59,401 bases of DNA from Gemmatimonadota bacterium (GTDB lineage Bacteria; Gemmatimonadota; Gemmatimonadetes; Longimicrobiales; Gaopeijiaceae). The notes beneath the pieces were generated by a model that saw only the letters and a program-made list of their open reading frames with translations, was not told the DNA's origin and searched no databases. The stretch is taken from the NCBI GenBank assembly GCA_003562075.1, contig PWWP01000302.1, forward strand, positions 1-59,401. Reading direction: 5' to 3'. The stretch's first letter is position 1. Every line of letters starts with the position of its first letter. A program made the translations under genes and the position numbers. Of this stretch, positions 50,947 through 59,401 are shown piece after piece.

Positions 50947-51453
50947 TCAGAATCCCTCATCTACGGCTCCTTCCCCCGCTGATGTAGGAGCCCGTCGGGC
51001 GTGGGTCCACCACAGAAAGGCCGTCGTGGTGGCAGCACCAGCAAGGTGGGCCGTAGCCACCGAGTGCCAGGCCAGAAGATGGGCGACCTCGGCAGCCAGG
51101 ATCCCGAGCCCCAGGATCATGACGATGGAGCCGGCCACGAAGATGAAAAAGAAGACGTACCAGGCGATCTTCGCCCGCTCGATGGCCTGGGCCAAGGCTG
51201 CCGCCGCCACACCCAGGACGATGGACCCCAGAAGGTGAGTCCCGTTGAATGCCGCAACGGCAGCCCATCTCCGGTCAGGGGAAAGGGGGTCGGGAGCCGG
51301 CCCCAGCATGGGCTCCCCCAGCACCTGGGCCGTATGGAAGGGCCACCGTCCCATGAACACATTGACCAGGGCAAAGAAGACCGCAACGGTCAGGAAGAGG
51401 ACGAACCCTGCCAGCACACCTTCCTTCAGCACACCACCGCCTTCAGTCTTCAT
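50947..51453 (-). CDS. Four-helix membrane protein, hypothetical
   Basis: This 168-aa protein has hydrophobic helices at about 12-35, 70-90, 96-118 and 122-145. I do not recognise a family. A polar loop between helices 1 and 2 contains GEPMLGPAPDPLSPDRRW, and the last helix ends in LWWTHARR. ATG 51453 has GAGGGG just upstream; ATG 51465 is an alternative. The methyltransferase gene ends 28 bp upstream on the same strand, so the two may be co-transcribed. Confidence 0.65.
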   Translation of the reverse strand: MKTEGGGVLKEGVLAGFVLFLTVAVFFALVNVFMGRWPFHTAQVLGEPMLGPAPDPLSPDRRWAAVAAFNGTHLLGSIVLGVAAAALAQAIERAKIAWYVFFFIFVAGSIVMILGLGILAAEVAHLLAWHSVATAHLAGAATTTAFLWWTHARRAPTSAGEGAVDEGF

Positions 51454-51480
51454 CACGCCCCTCATGGGAAAGGATCCAGG

Positions 51481-52320
51481 TCACTTCCGAACACCTGAGG
51501 ACGATGTCCACTCTCCTCGGGCCAACACGAACTCGCCGGGGACGCGGAACCCATCGGCCTCAGCGTAAGGAGCGATGGAGGCCAGATACTCCTGGTGGAG
51601 CTGGGCCCGGGTATCTTCGTCGAAACGGCTGTAGGCCATGGCCACGGGACCGGCCACGAACGCAGCCTCCACCGCTTCCTCCGGGGAATCGTATTCAATG
51701 ACGGTCGTGATCCGCTCCACCTCCAGATTGCGAAATCCAGCCTCCTCCATACGGCGGGCCAGATTGTCACCCGTCCCCAGCTGGAAGAAGAGTGGACAGA
51801 CTGCGGTATTCACCCTGGCGTCGACGATGGGGAAGACCTCCGCCCACCCGCAGGCGCCTCGTTCCCCCCATACCCCCACCACCGTCCGTCCGCCAGGCCG
51901 GAGCACACGCCCCATCTCACGGAGAGCCACAGGGGGATCAGGCACATACATGAGCCCCAGTGAGCAGAGGGAGGCATCGAAGGCAGCGTCAGGCAGTTCA
52001 AGGGATTCAGCATCCAAACGCCGGAACGTCACGTGGTCCGCTCCGGATTCAGCCAGGAGGTTCCGCGCCTGATCCAGCATTCTGCCTGACAGATCCGTCG
52101 CTACCACCTTGCCCGATGGTCCCACCAGCGACGCAATTCGCTGGGTCACCAGGCCCGAGCCACAGGCCACCTCCACCACCTCTTCGCCCTCATCCAGGTC
52201 GGCCAGCTCCAGCAAAAGGTCCTGTGAAGGCCGGAGCTGCCGGCTCCAGGCCTGGTCATAAGCCGTGGCGGCCCGGTCCCATCCGTATCGCTGCACTCGG
52301 CGCTGGAGTCGCGGATCCAT
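51481..52320 (-). CDS. Class I SAM-dependent methyltransferase (UbiE-like)
   Basis: The 279-aa protein has the SAM-binding motif I VVEVACGSGLVTQRIA, acidic motif VVATDLSGRMLDQAR, RRLDAESLELPDAAFDASLC and the post-motif VALREMGRVLRPGGRTVV, as in UbiE/COQ5 and Methyltransf_11 proteins. The methyl acceptor is not readable. GGAGGAAGG precedes ATG 52320; an in-frame start at 52356 is less likely. Confidence 0.88.
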   Translation of the reverse strand: MDPRLQRRVQRYGWDRAATAYDQAWSRQLRPSQDLLLELADLDEGEEVVEVACGSGLVTQRIASLVGPSGKVVATDLSGRMLDQARNLLAESGADHVTFRRLDAESLELPDAAFDASLCSLGLMYVPDPPVALREMGRVLRPGGRTVVGVWGERGACGWAEVFPIVDARVNTAVCPLFFQLGTGDNLARRMEEAGFRNLEVERITTVIEYDSPEEAVEAAFVAGPVAMAYSRFDEDTRAQLHQEYLASIAPYAEADGFRVPGEFVLARGEWTSSSGVRK

Positions 52321-52479
52321 GGATTGCACCTTCCTCCAGTGTAATTCAGGGGACATTCGATTCAGGCCGGACCAGGCGTCCCCGTAACCGATGGGTTGGA
52401 GGACCTCCTCCAGGACTCCGCCCTACTCTGGAAGCAGCAGCCTTCGGGGTGACGGATCCAGCACCTCCACACCAGCCTC

Positions 52480-52998
52480 CTACCGGTTGATGCGTACCTC
52501 CCGATGCAGTTTCTGGGGGTCCCGGAAGACGGCCAGGAAGGGACTCCGGGCTTCGGCCAGGTCCATGACCTCCAGGATCTCATCTTCAGCTGCCGGACTC
52601 TGAACCTCCACGATCCACCGAACGGCCTTGTATCCGGGGGGTTCGTCCGTGACTCCGTACTCGGGTCTGGCATCGTAGTCAGCCTCCACCTCCACCTTCA
52701 GTGAGGTGAGGGGCACATCGTGATAGGCAGCCCACATGGAGTAGCCTGCGGCCAGGCAGGTAGCCAACGCCGCTCGGCCGTAGACCCCTGGATCGGGCCC
52801 CTCGCCCATTCCCCCTGCTTTGGCCGGTAGGTCCGCGGTGAATCTCCACGGCCCGTCTTCCACCTCGCAGGTGAGACCGTCGCGGATCCGGGCCTGGGTC
52901 CGGGCCGTACCCCTCCCCACTGAATCCAAACGGGACAGAGCTCTTCGAACCCGGTCGATGGCTACTCGGATTCTGTCCTCGGGGGCCTCATTGGCCAT
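52480..52998 (-). CDS. OsmC-family protein
   Basis: The 172-aa protein is of the OsmC/Ohr fold, with CEVEDGPWRFTADLP, GPDPGVYGRAALATCLAAGYSMWAA and LKVEVEADYDARPEYG. OsmC proteins reduce organic peroxides using a Cys pair. Here the Cys in ATCLAAG is present, while the second Cys is not clear, so peroxidase activity is uncertain. The N-terminal 40 residues are helical and charged, unlike short Ohr proteins. Confidence 0.82.
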   Translation of the reverse strand: MANEAPEDRIRVAIDRVRRALSRLDSVGRGTARTQARIRDGLTCEVEDGPWRFTADLPAKAGGMGEGPDPGVYGRAALATCLAAGYSMWAAYHDVPLTSLKVEVEADYDARPEYGVTDEPPGYKAVRWIVEVQSPAAEDEILEVMDLAEARSPFLAVFRDPQKLHREVRINR

Positions 52999-53170
52999 GG
53001 AATGATCCGGGGGTATCGTGAGTCGGGTACCTGGAGGCGTATCAGGGCTCGCGGCCCCCTCAGGGGAGCGTGCTGACTGGAGCGTGGCTCCGAGGACCGG
53101 CCCGCGTCACCCAGAATAGAGGTCGAGCCCCCGGGGTTGCAAGAACCTTACATCCACCGCCTTCTGGGTG

Positions 53171-53521
53171 TCAGGAGGCCGCCTCTCGAATCGCAGCCCG
53201 AAGCCGGGGCCAGACGTAGGTGGCCCGGGCCAGGAACCGGGCCCGCTGATCCGGTCGATCCTCCAGGAATGCCCAGGCTGCCTGCCCTCCCTTCTCACGG
53301 TTGCACTGGACACAGGCCGTCACCAGGTTCCCCGAGCTGTTGTCTCCTCCCCGCATCCGCGGCTCCACGTGGTCCACCGTCAGATCCACTTCGGGACTAC
53401 TCTCACCACAGTAGACACAGGTGTAGTCGTCGCGACGGAAGACATCGGTTCGGTTCATGGCGGAGGAGGAGTCCGGATCGGAATGCCAGGGATCACATCT
53501 GGAATCTCTGCGCTTGGTCAT
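53171..53521 (-). CDS. HNH endonuclease-domain protein
   Basis: The 116-aa protein has a compact HNH motif: CVYCG (zinc Cys pair), DLTVDHVEPRMRGGDN with the DH core, and NLVTACVQCNREKG (second Cys pair). The N-terminal 30 residues are polar and Ser/Asp-rich. Such stand-alone HNH proteins occur in restriction or mobile DNA contexts, but here no such partner is near. ATG 53521 and ATG 53458 are both possible starts and neither has a clear ribosome site. Confidence 0.8.
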   Translation of the reverse strand: MTKRRDSRCDPWHSDPDSSSAMNRTDVFRRDDYTCVYCGESSPEVDLTVDHVEPRMRGGDNSSGNLVTACVQCNREKGGQAAWAFLEDRPDQRARFLARATYVWPRLRAAIREAAS

Positions 53522-53569
53522 GGCCGGCACAGGGAAGGGCAGAGCCGGCCCGAGGGGAGATCCGGCGGG

Positions 53570-54901
53570 TCAGCGCCCTTCCATTCGGTTGTAGCGCTCC
53601 AGGATCTCCCTCAACCGGTCATGGGGGAGAGCGTGGACCTTGATGTGGTCTGCGCCCACCATGGTCTCTGCCGCTACCAGTGCGTTCAGAATGGACTCTT
53701 CGGTTGCCTGGATGGTGGCCTCGAAGATGGGGTTGAGCGCCCCATTGGGGAGCATCTCCACCCCCTGGACCTCCCCGGAGGCAGCCGCCCCAGGATTGGC
53801 CGTGGAGAAGGCTACTGCCAGATCGCCTGAGGCGTTGGAGGCGATGCCACCCAACCGGGCCAAGCCCATGGCCGTACGGCGAGCTACCCGGTGGAGCTGA
53901 TGAGGGAGGAGGGGTGCGTCGGTGGCTACCACGATGATGATGGAGCCGCCCGGATCGGGCTCGTCGCGGGAGGCCTGCTGGGCCAGGAGACTCGGCCAGG
54001 GAGCAGGGTCGGGAGACGCTACGTCGGCGCCGGGTGCGTCGGCCCCATCCAGCCCGCCCTGGATCGCCGATTCGGCCGGGCCGCATCGATCGAACTCCTG
54101 ATCCGTAATGGAGCCGTCGGTGTCGTGGCAGGGCATGAGGGTATCGGTCAGATAGCTTCCCACTGGAGCTCCAGCTACCTGGAGGTGGTGACGGCTTCCG
54201 TAGTTGCACTGGACCAGGACCCCCACGGTGTACCCCCCCTCAGCCTCCGAAAGTACCCGGGAGGCCGACCCGATCCCTCCCTTGAACTGGTGGCAGATGG
54301 TGCCGGTCCCGGCCCCTACCCCGCCCTGCTCCATCGGGCCGGACCGGGCGTTGGAAATGGCCTGGACCGCGTGGTCCCCCGTGACATGAAAGCCGGAGCG
54401 ATCGTTCAGGAGCCGATCTGAGGTCTCCCCCACCACGGGCAGCCCCAGGTAGTGGTCAGGGGCGTTCTCCTCCTGCCACTTGATCACGGCATCCCGGACC
54501 ACGCCCACGCTGAAGGTGTTGGTGAGCATCATGGGACCGTTCAGGAACCCCGAGTCCTCGATCCAGGCCGTCCCGGTGATCTCACCATTCCCATTGATGT
54601 TGTGCCACGCCGCGAAGACCGGATCCAGATTCTCCTTCCCCCGAGGGAGGATGGCGGTGACCCCGGTCCGGATGGGCCCCTCTCCCCGGACCCGGACCCC
54701 CTCCCCTTCCACCAATGTGAGGTGACCCACCTCCAACCCCTCCACGTCCGTGATGGCGTTGAACGGTCCCGGGGTCCCGACCAGGGGAACGCCCAGGTCC
54801 CGGGCGCGAAGCTCCGACTGACCCGTGGCCGACTCGGCGACTGCCAGGGTCGCCACGACCAGGGCCGCAGCCACACACGTCCATTTCTTCGCTGTCCCCA
54901 T
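53570..54901 (-). CDS. P1/S58-family peptidase (DmpA-like aminopeptidase), secreted
   Basis: The 443-aa protein has a signal peptide ending near ATGQ. It is of the DmpA/P1 (MEROPS S58) family, which cleaves itself at Gly-Ser to make an N-terminal-nucleophile enzyme. Here the junction lies in DPGG-SIIIVVATDAPLLPHQ, with the family's ATDAPL motif. An earlier region, TGVTAILPRGKENLDPVFAAW, and the VGAGTGT segment also match. It releases N-terminal residues from peptides. The start has GGAGG 9 bp upstream. The phosphatase gene ends 70 bp upstream on the same strand. Confidence 0.92.
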   Translation of the reverse strand: MGTAKKWTCVAAALVVATLAVAESATGQSELRARDLGVPLVGTPGPFNAITDVEGLEVGHLTLVEGEGVRVRGEGPIRTGVTAILPRGKENLDPVFAAWHNINGNGEITGTAWIEDSGFLNGPMMLTNTFSVGVVRDAVIKWQEENAPDHYLGLPVVGETSDRLLNDRSGFHVTGDHAVQAISNARSGPMEQGGVGAGTGTICHQFKGGIGSASRVLSEAEGGYTVGVLVQCNYGSRHHLQVAGAPVGSYLTDTLMPCHDTDGSITDQEFDRCGPAESAIQGGLDGADAPGADVASPDPAPWPSLLAQQASRDEPDPGGSIIIVVATDAPLLPHQLHRVARRTAMGLARLGGIASNASGDLAVAFSTANPGAAASGEVQGVEMLPNGALNPIFEATIQATEESILNALVAAETMVGADHIKVHALPHDRLREILERYNRMEGR

Positions 54902-54971
54902 CACGCTGGGCCTCCTTCTGTGTTTCGGTAGGTTGTCCCGGACACCTTCGACATCCCTGCCCCCCATTGAA

Positions 54972-56642
54972 TCATGGAGTGATGTGGTGATTCATGGGAT
55001 TCCCGGTGTTGCCGCTGGTGTAGGGGATGTTCAGGAAATTGGCCAGAGTGGAAGCGATGTCCGAGATGTACACGGGCGCCGTGGTTCGTCCGGCCGGGAT
55101 CCCGAATCCGTACCAGAGGAGGGGAGCCCGGGTGTCGTAGCTGTAGGGGGAACCGTGGGTCGTTCCGAAGGTCCTCCGGGCACTGAACCACTGAGGATGT
55201 AGCCACCATGCCACATCCCCGGAGCGCTGGGCGTTGTACCCTCGCTGGACGTTGCGTCGGATCGCCTCGGTGAAATCGGCGTTCCGCAGTGCAGTGGCCG
55301 GGAGTGCGCCGGCCACGCCTTCCAGCTCCAGGAGGAGGTCGGCAGCGTCCTCCTGGACGTCTGAAAGCCGGTGTCCCCTTGACCGGATCACCTCCCGATC
55401 CAGGTAGATCTCCGGTGCGCTGAAGTGGAGCACCGGGTCCACTCCGTAGATCTCTTCCAGGCGCTCCCTCAGGGCCTGGGCGGCGGGCCGCGAGCTGAAC
55501 TGGCCCGTGGGGACGTTCAGGCTCTCCAGGTAATCGGGGTTATGGGCCCCACCATGGTCCGAGGTCAGAAAGACCAGAACGTTCTCCATCCCGAACTCCT
55601 CGTCCAGGTAGCTCAGAAACGCCGCCAGCTCCCGATCGAACCGCAGATAGGTGTCCTGGACCTCGACCGAGGGGGGGCCGTACCGATGGCCGATCTCGTC
55701 AGGGGCGGAGAACGAGACAGCTACCATGTCGGTGAACTGGTCCCGGCCCAACTCCTCCCCTTCAATGGCGGCCCTGACGAACTCGAAGAGGTAGGAGTCC
55801 GCGAAAGGGGTGTAGGGGAGGATGGCGTTGCCGCCCTCTTCAGCATAGGCCGGAAGATCGTGGGGGAAGACCGGCCGATCCTGCCCGGGGAAGAGTCCCT
55901 CGTACGGATTGTCGTCCTCGATGCTGGCCGTGTACGCCTCCATGGGAAGAAGCGTCTCCCAGGGCTGGGCCAGATACCGGGAAGGCAGGTCCCGTGCATT
56001 GAAGGCCTGGGCCCAATCGGGGAGCTCCTCCATGTAGAAGGTGCTGCTCACCATGGTGGCGGTGGAGGAATCGAACCAGTAGGCGTTCCCCAGGTGGCCG
56101 GCCGGGAGGATGGCCCCCCGATCCTTGATGGAGACTCCCACCACTCGGGACCGCTGGTTGGTGTGGAGGATGAGTTCGTCGGTGATGGTGGAGGAGAGAA
56201 GCCAGCGGGGTGACATCTCCCCCTCGTCCGAGTCCGACCCCACCGTACGCACACTGGGGTCCTCCGTCACGTAGGTGCTTCGGTCCTCCTCCCGGACGTA
56301 CCAGTTGTTCCCGATGATCCCGTGGACTGCCGGGGTCGTCCCGGTATAGACCGAGGCGTGGCCCGGGCCGGTAAAGGTGGGCATGTAGTCGAAGCGGGCG
56401 TTGTCGAAGGAGAACCCATCGTTCACCAGCCGCCGGATGCCCCCATCTCCGTAGTCGTCCCAGTAGCGATAGATGTAGTCGTAGCGCATCTGATCCACCA
56501 TGATCCCGATGACCAGCCGGGGGGTCTGAGCATGGGCTGATTCACCAGAGGAGGGCGCCTGGGCCCCCAGCGTTGGAGGAGAGCCGGCCAACGCCACGAA
56601 GAGGAATCCCAGGAGGAGGGGGCGAAGCGATGGAGAGATCAT
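54972..56642 (-). CDS. Secreted alkaline phosphatase of the PafA type
   Basis: The 556-aa protein has a signal peptide ending near TLGAQ and an alkaline-phosphatase-superfamily core close to PafA. Metal and catalytic residues: GIMVDQMRYDY (Asp), PTFTGPGHASVYTG with Thr as nucleophile and HGIIGNNWY, then SAPDEIGHRYGP (Asp/His/His), LTSDHGGA (Asp-His) and TTHGSPYSYD (His). It hydrolyses phosphate monoesters outside the cell and may act in phosphate supply. ATG 56642 gives the signal peptide; no strong ribosome site. It is divergent from the 125-aa lipoprotein. Confidence 0.92.
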   Translation of the reverse strand: MISPSLRPLLLGFLFVALAGSPPTLGAQAPSSGESAHAQTPRLVIGIMVDQMRYDYIYRYWDDYGDGGIRRLVNDGFSFDNARFDYMPTFTGPGHASVYTGTTPAVHGIIGNNWYVREEDRSTYVTEDPSVRTVGSDSDEGEMSPRWLLSSTITDELILHTNQRSRVVGVSIKDRGAILPAGHLGNAYWFDSSTATMVSSTFYMEELPDWAQAFNARDLPSRYLAQPWETLLPMEAYTASIEDDNPYEGLFPGQDRPVFPHDLPAYAEEGGNAILPYTPFADSYLFEFVRAAIEGEELGRDQFTDMVAVSFSAPDEIGHRYGPPSVEVQDTYLRFDRELAAFLSYLDEEFGMENVLVFLTSDHGGAHNPDYLESLNVPTGQFSSRPAAQALRERLEEIYGVDPVLHFSAPEIYLDREVIRSRGHRLSDVQEDAADLLLELEGVAGALPATALRNADFTEAIRRNVQRGYNAQRSGDVAWWLHPQWFSARRTFGTTHGSPYSYDTRAPLLWYGFGIPAGRTTAPVYISDIASTLANFLNIPYTSGNTGNPMNHHITP

Positions 56643-56978
56643 GAACGAACCGGAAAAGGATGGGAACGACGAGACATGGGGTCCCGGGCGAAACCCACAG
56701 CCGGGGCAGACGACCCGGGGCAAACCGACCCAGGAAGGACCCCGCAGGGCGTGGGGCTCAGGGTAGGGGGGTGGGCGAGGTGGAGCAAGCCGAAGGATGA
56801 GGGCTCCAGCAGCCGACTCACCACGGCCCTCCCAGAAGGAGATCCTTGATCTTCCCGGGGGTTGAAGGAAATGATGCGAGACATGGAGGGGCCCGCCGCC
56901 GGAGTTGTGGTCTGCTCCCCTGGGTCAGGGCTACCCTCGCTGTTCCCTACAGCACCCCCTTGAGCGGAGGAGAGCGTC
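56643..56978. other. Divergent intergenic region, phosphatase versus lipoprotein
   Basis: 336 bp with no gene supported on either strand and no clear promoter or Pho-box-like repeat that I can see. Confidence 0.35.
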
Positions 56979-57356
56979 ATGCGATGGACAACCCGGATGG
57001 TTCCGTTGGTATTCCTCATTCTTGGCGCCACTGCCTGCGCCTCCCGGGCTCCGGTAACGGATGTCCCAACCGGGATCTATGTCCTGGTCGAGCCTGAGGT
57101 GGAGGAGTACAATGCGGTGGCCGTGGCCCAGCGCGCATTCACCGTCCGAGAGGGCAGCCAGGTCTACAGTGGGGAGCACTGGGTCGACGGCGCCGGACGC
57201 CTCCGGATGGCCATCTACTCCGGACCCTGCGCCGGGGAGGAATCCATCTGGGACTACAACTACCAATCTCCTCGGGTCACCCTCACCCTGGTGGAGGATC
57301 GATGTCAGGCACGGTCCCCGGCGCTCCCTGACCGCATGGTCTACGAGCGCCGCTGA
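56979..57356 (+). CDS. Small lipoprotein, hypothetical
   Basis: The 125-aa lipoprotein has its lipobox near GATAC. The mature part is beta-rich with a Cys pair (GPCAGEE and DRCQAR) and VGE-type strands. I do not recognise the family. GGAGGAGAG lies 5-10 bp before ATG 56979. The alpha/beta hydrolase gene follows 122 bp downstream. Confidence 0.65.
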   Translation: MRWTTRMVPLVFLILGATACASRAPVTDVPTGIYVLVEPEVEEYNAVAVAQRAFTVREGSQVYSGEHWVDGAGRLRMAIYSGPCAGEESIWDYNYQSPRVTLTLVEDRCQARSPALPDRMVYERR

Positions 57357-57478
57357 CCGGCGACCTTGCTCCACGCCCCATTCCATGAGAGCGTCGAAGC
57401 CCCCGGGGACGCCTGGACAACCAAGGACCGAGGCTTTGTCCCCTGACCTGTCCCACGCGCCAGGGCTGAGGCGAGACG

Positions 57479-58510
57479 ATGATCGAAACCCGCCGCATCG
57501 AGTTCCCTTCCCATGGATGCCGCTGCAGCGCCGACCTGCACCTGCCTGAGCGAGGGGTGGGCCCTGACTCCAACCGGGACGGGGGTGCGCCCACGGAGGA
57601 GGGGCACCGGGACGAAGACCGGGCCAAGGAAGGGGCCAGGAGTGACGGAACAGAGTCCGAGGGGCGTCGACGTCCAGGGGAGGGCCGGATCCCGGTGGTG
57701 GTCATGGCTCATGGACTCGGCGCCGAGCGCACGCAGGGGCTGGCCCCCTTCGTTCGGGAGTTCGTGGCCCGGGGGCTGGCCGTCCTCGCCTTCGACTACC
57801 GGCACCTGGGGGAAAGCGAAGGAAGCCCTCGACGCCTCGTATCCTCCCGGCGGCAGGTGGAAGACTACCACGCTGCCCTCGCCTTCGCCCGAGACCACCC
57901 GGCCCTGGACCCGGCGCGCATCGGGCTCTGGGGCACGTCCTTCTCCGGCGGCCACGTCCTGACGGTGGCGGCCGCCCGACCCCAGGGCGTGAAGGCCGTG
58001 GTCTCTCAGATTCCCTTCGTGAGCGGGTGGGCCAGCACCATGGCCTACCCACTCCGCTACCACCTCCCGGCCATCGCCCTTGGACTGACCGACCGGCTCG
58101 GGAGCTGGCTGGGGCGGGAACCCCTGACGGTTCCCCTGGTCAGTGCTTCCGGCATGGCGGTCCTGGCCAGTCCGGACAGCGAGCCCGGCTACCGCCGGAT
58201 GATGGGCCCGGACGCTCCTCCTCCGGAGCCGCTGGCAGCCCGGGTCTTCCTGGATATCCTCACCTATCATCCAGGACGGAAGACTCCGAGGGTCCAGGTC
58301 CCGACCTTGGTGGTCCTGGCCGAGGACGACGCCATCTGTCCGCCCCGGGCCACCCGGCGCGCGGCCAGCCGCCTTCCCCAAGGCGAGCTGATCTCCTTCC
58401 CCATGGGCCACTTCGATCCCTACGTGGAGCCGTGGTTCCAGGAGGCGGTGGCGGCGGAAGCCGACTTCCTGGTGAAGCACCTGGCCCCGGGAGTGGGATC
58501 GCACATTTAG
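57479..58510 (+). CDS. Alpha/beta hydrolase (dienelactone-hydrolase-like)
   Basis: The 343-aa protein has an alpha/beta-hydrolase core: VVVMAHGLGAER (oxyanion region), FDYRHLGESEG, nucleophile elbow GTSFSGG, Asp in LAEDDAICP and His in MGHFDPY, all in the right order. A polar, charged insertion (about 25-68) precedes the core. The substrate is unknown. The last codons overlap the palindrome at 58501-58533. Confidence 0.88.
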   Translation: MIETRRIEFPSHGCRCSADLHLPERGVGPDSNRDGGAPTEEGHRDEDRAKEGARSDGTESEGRRRPGEGRIPVVVMAHGLGAERTQGLAPFVREFVARGLAVLAFDYRHLGESEGSPRRLVSSRRQVEDYHAALAFARDHPALDPARIGLWGTSFSGGHVLTVAAARPQGVKAVVSQIPFVSGWASTMAYPLRYHLPAIALGLTDRLGSWLGREPLTVPLVSASGMAVLASPDSEPGYRRMMGPDAPPPEPLAARVFLDILTYHPGRKTPRVQVPTLVVLAEDDAICPPRATRRAASRLPQGELISFPMGHFDPYVEPWFQEAVAAEADFLVKHLAPGVGSHI

Positions 58511-58533
58511 TTGACTTAGTCAACTAATTGTGC
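58501..58533. promoter_or_regulatory. 33-bp palindrome with TAGTTGA-N5-TCAACTA core, second site
   Basis: The arms gcacatttagttgac and gtcaactaattgtgc are complementary at 14 of 15 positions around tta. The core matches the site at 46060-46084. It lies at the end of the hydrolase gene and 160 bp upstream of topB. It resembles operators of MarR-type regulators in shape and AT content; no such regulator is encoded in the window. Confidence 0.6.
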
Positions 58534-58693
58534 TGACCGGGGACCTCGACGTCCCGACCACCTGGCCTCCATGACGGATGGGAAGCAGGCATCCCGAAGC
58601 CCCCTCCGCTTGCACATTCCTGCGAGGATGCCGACGCTAGAAGGCCTGAGGCGAGCCATCCCCCTTCCCCCACTCTGAGCGAAGCGCCCGTAT

Positions 58694-59401
58694 ATGAAAC
58701 GACTGATCATCTGCGAGAAACCTTCCGTGGCCCGAGCGGTGGCCATCGGCCTCGGAGTCCCCATGGACGGGGGACGGCCCTTCAGTTCCGACGAATGGAT
58801 CATTGACGCGGCCCGGGGCCATCTCCTCCAGTTGGCCTATCCGGAAGCCTATGATCCGTCGCTGGAGCACTGGCGAGCCGAAGATCTCCCCATCCTCCCC
58901 TCCGAGTTCCGCTGGGAGCCCCGGGAGGAGAGCGAGGACCTCCTGGACCAGATCCTGGCGCTGATCCGGTCACCGGAAGTGGATGAGGTGGTGAACGCCT
59001 GCGACGCCGGTCGAGAGGGCGAGCTCATCTTCAAGCTCATCTACCGGGCGGCCCAGGTGGAGACACCGGTCCGTCGGGCCTGGTTCTCCTCGCTGACCCC
59101 GGGAGCCGTGCGGCGAGCCTTCGACTCCCTTCGGGAGGATACGGAGATGAAGGGGCTGGAGGAGGCGGCCATCACCCGGGACATCGGCGACTGGCTCATC
59201 GGGATCAACGGCACCCGAGCGGCCACCGTTCGAGCAACCGCCGAAGACCCGGAGGGCAGCCCCAGGGGAGCCGTGTCCGTGGGACGGGTCCAGACCCCTA
59301 CGCTCCGGATTCTGGTGGAGCGGGAACGGGAGATCGACCAGTACGTTCCCATCCCCTTCTACCGAGTGGCCGGGGCGCTGGCCCCACCCGTGTCCCGGGA
59401 C
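58694..59401 (+). CDS. topB: DNA topoisomerase III, 5' part (runs off the window)
   Basis: The first 236 codons are seen. They begin with LIICEKPSVARAVA, the TOPRIM start of type IA topoisomerases. Then comes NACDAGREGELIF with the acidic TOPRIM residues and, near the end, GAVSVGRVQTPTL, a conserved TopB/TopA segment. The active-site Tyr is beyond the window. Topoisomerase III decatenates DNA. ATG 58694 has only a weak GAG upstream. The palindrome at 58501-58533 may control it. Confidence 0.92.
   Translation, partial: MKRLIICEKPSVARAVAIGLGVPMDGGRPFSSDEWIIDAARGHLLQLAYPEAYDPSLEHWRAEDLPILPSEFRWEPREESEDLLDQILALIRSPEVDEVVNACDAGREGELIFKLIYRAAQVETPVRRAWFSSLTPGAVRRAFDSLREDTEMKGLEEAAITRDIGDWLIGINGTRAATVRATAEDPEGSPRGAVSVGRVQTPTLRILVEREREIDQYVPIPFYRVAGALAPPVSRD

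Noticed and set aside
1-59401. tRNA, rRNA, CRISPR array, prophage or restriction system
   Set aside because: None was seen. The single HNH protein has no modification or phage partner nearby.

Overview
The window is about 59.4 kb of GC-rich bacterial chromosome. It is densely coded and rich in secreted lipoproteins, Tat substrates, membrane-anchored c-type cytochromes and exported hydrolases. This mix (LVIVD-repeat protein beside DUF305, S9, S8 and S58/P1 peptidases, a PafA-like phosphatase, PPi-type phosphofructokinase) resembles genomes of Gemmatimonadota and related Gram-negative phyla. That placement is inference from gene content; the window has no rRNA or other phylogenetic marker. An outer-membrane-type barrel, lipoboxes and periplasmic nitrate reductase argue for a Gram-negative cell.

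Layout. (1) 1-8.8 kb: the end of a repeat element, a two-part DUF305 lipoprotein with an LVIVD-repeat protein, a five-copy bacterial-PH membrane protein, an S9-like hydrolase, and an unidentified protein with a His/Cys pair. (2) 8.8-18 kb, minus strand: a Tat-exported flavin amine oxidase coupled by ATGA overlap to a diheme cytochrome; then a three-gene ATGA-overlapping block with a NapC/NrfH-anchored cytochrome of up to 20 hemes, an outer-membrane-type beta-barrel and a 16-heme cytochrome; then an octaheme c554-type lipoprotein. (3) 18.3-25.3 kb: a complete cytochrome c maturation operon, ccmCDEFGHAB, including a 51-residue ccmD with a TTG start. (4) 25.5-33.5 kb, plus strand: a zinc-ribbon/TPR protein and an unusual nitrate reductase operon, napD-napA-pentaheme NapB-tetraheme lipoprotein-NrfC-like-NrfD-like. 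(5) 33.6-40.5 kb: multicopper oxidase, amino-acid permease fused to two UspA domains, a lipoprotein and a DEAD-box helicase. (6) 40.8-46.1 kb: lipocalin, two paralogous tiny genes flanking a subtilisin-like lipoprotein, a sugar dehydrogenase, and a complete 0.28-kb inverted-repeat element. (7) 46.1-59.4 kb: phosphofructokinase, amidohydrolase, CBS protein, methyltransferase, OsmC, HNH nuclease, S58 peptidase, PafA-like phosphatase, alpha/beta hydrolase and the start of topoisomerase III.

How it fits together. I count 54 CxxCH heme-binding motifs between 8.8 and 31 kb, plus one CX4CH and one broken motif. The Ccm operon in the middle would mature them. The Nap operon would reduce nitrate with quinol electrons delivered through NrfD/NrfC-like subunits and extra cytochromes in place of NapC. 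The cytochrome-barrel-cytochrome block looks like a transmembrane electron conduit from the quinone pool to, or through, the outer membrane. It is the best candidate here for an undescribed system. A second candidate is the pair of small genes sharing an SSRRF...SHQQ core, each with its own terminator.
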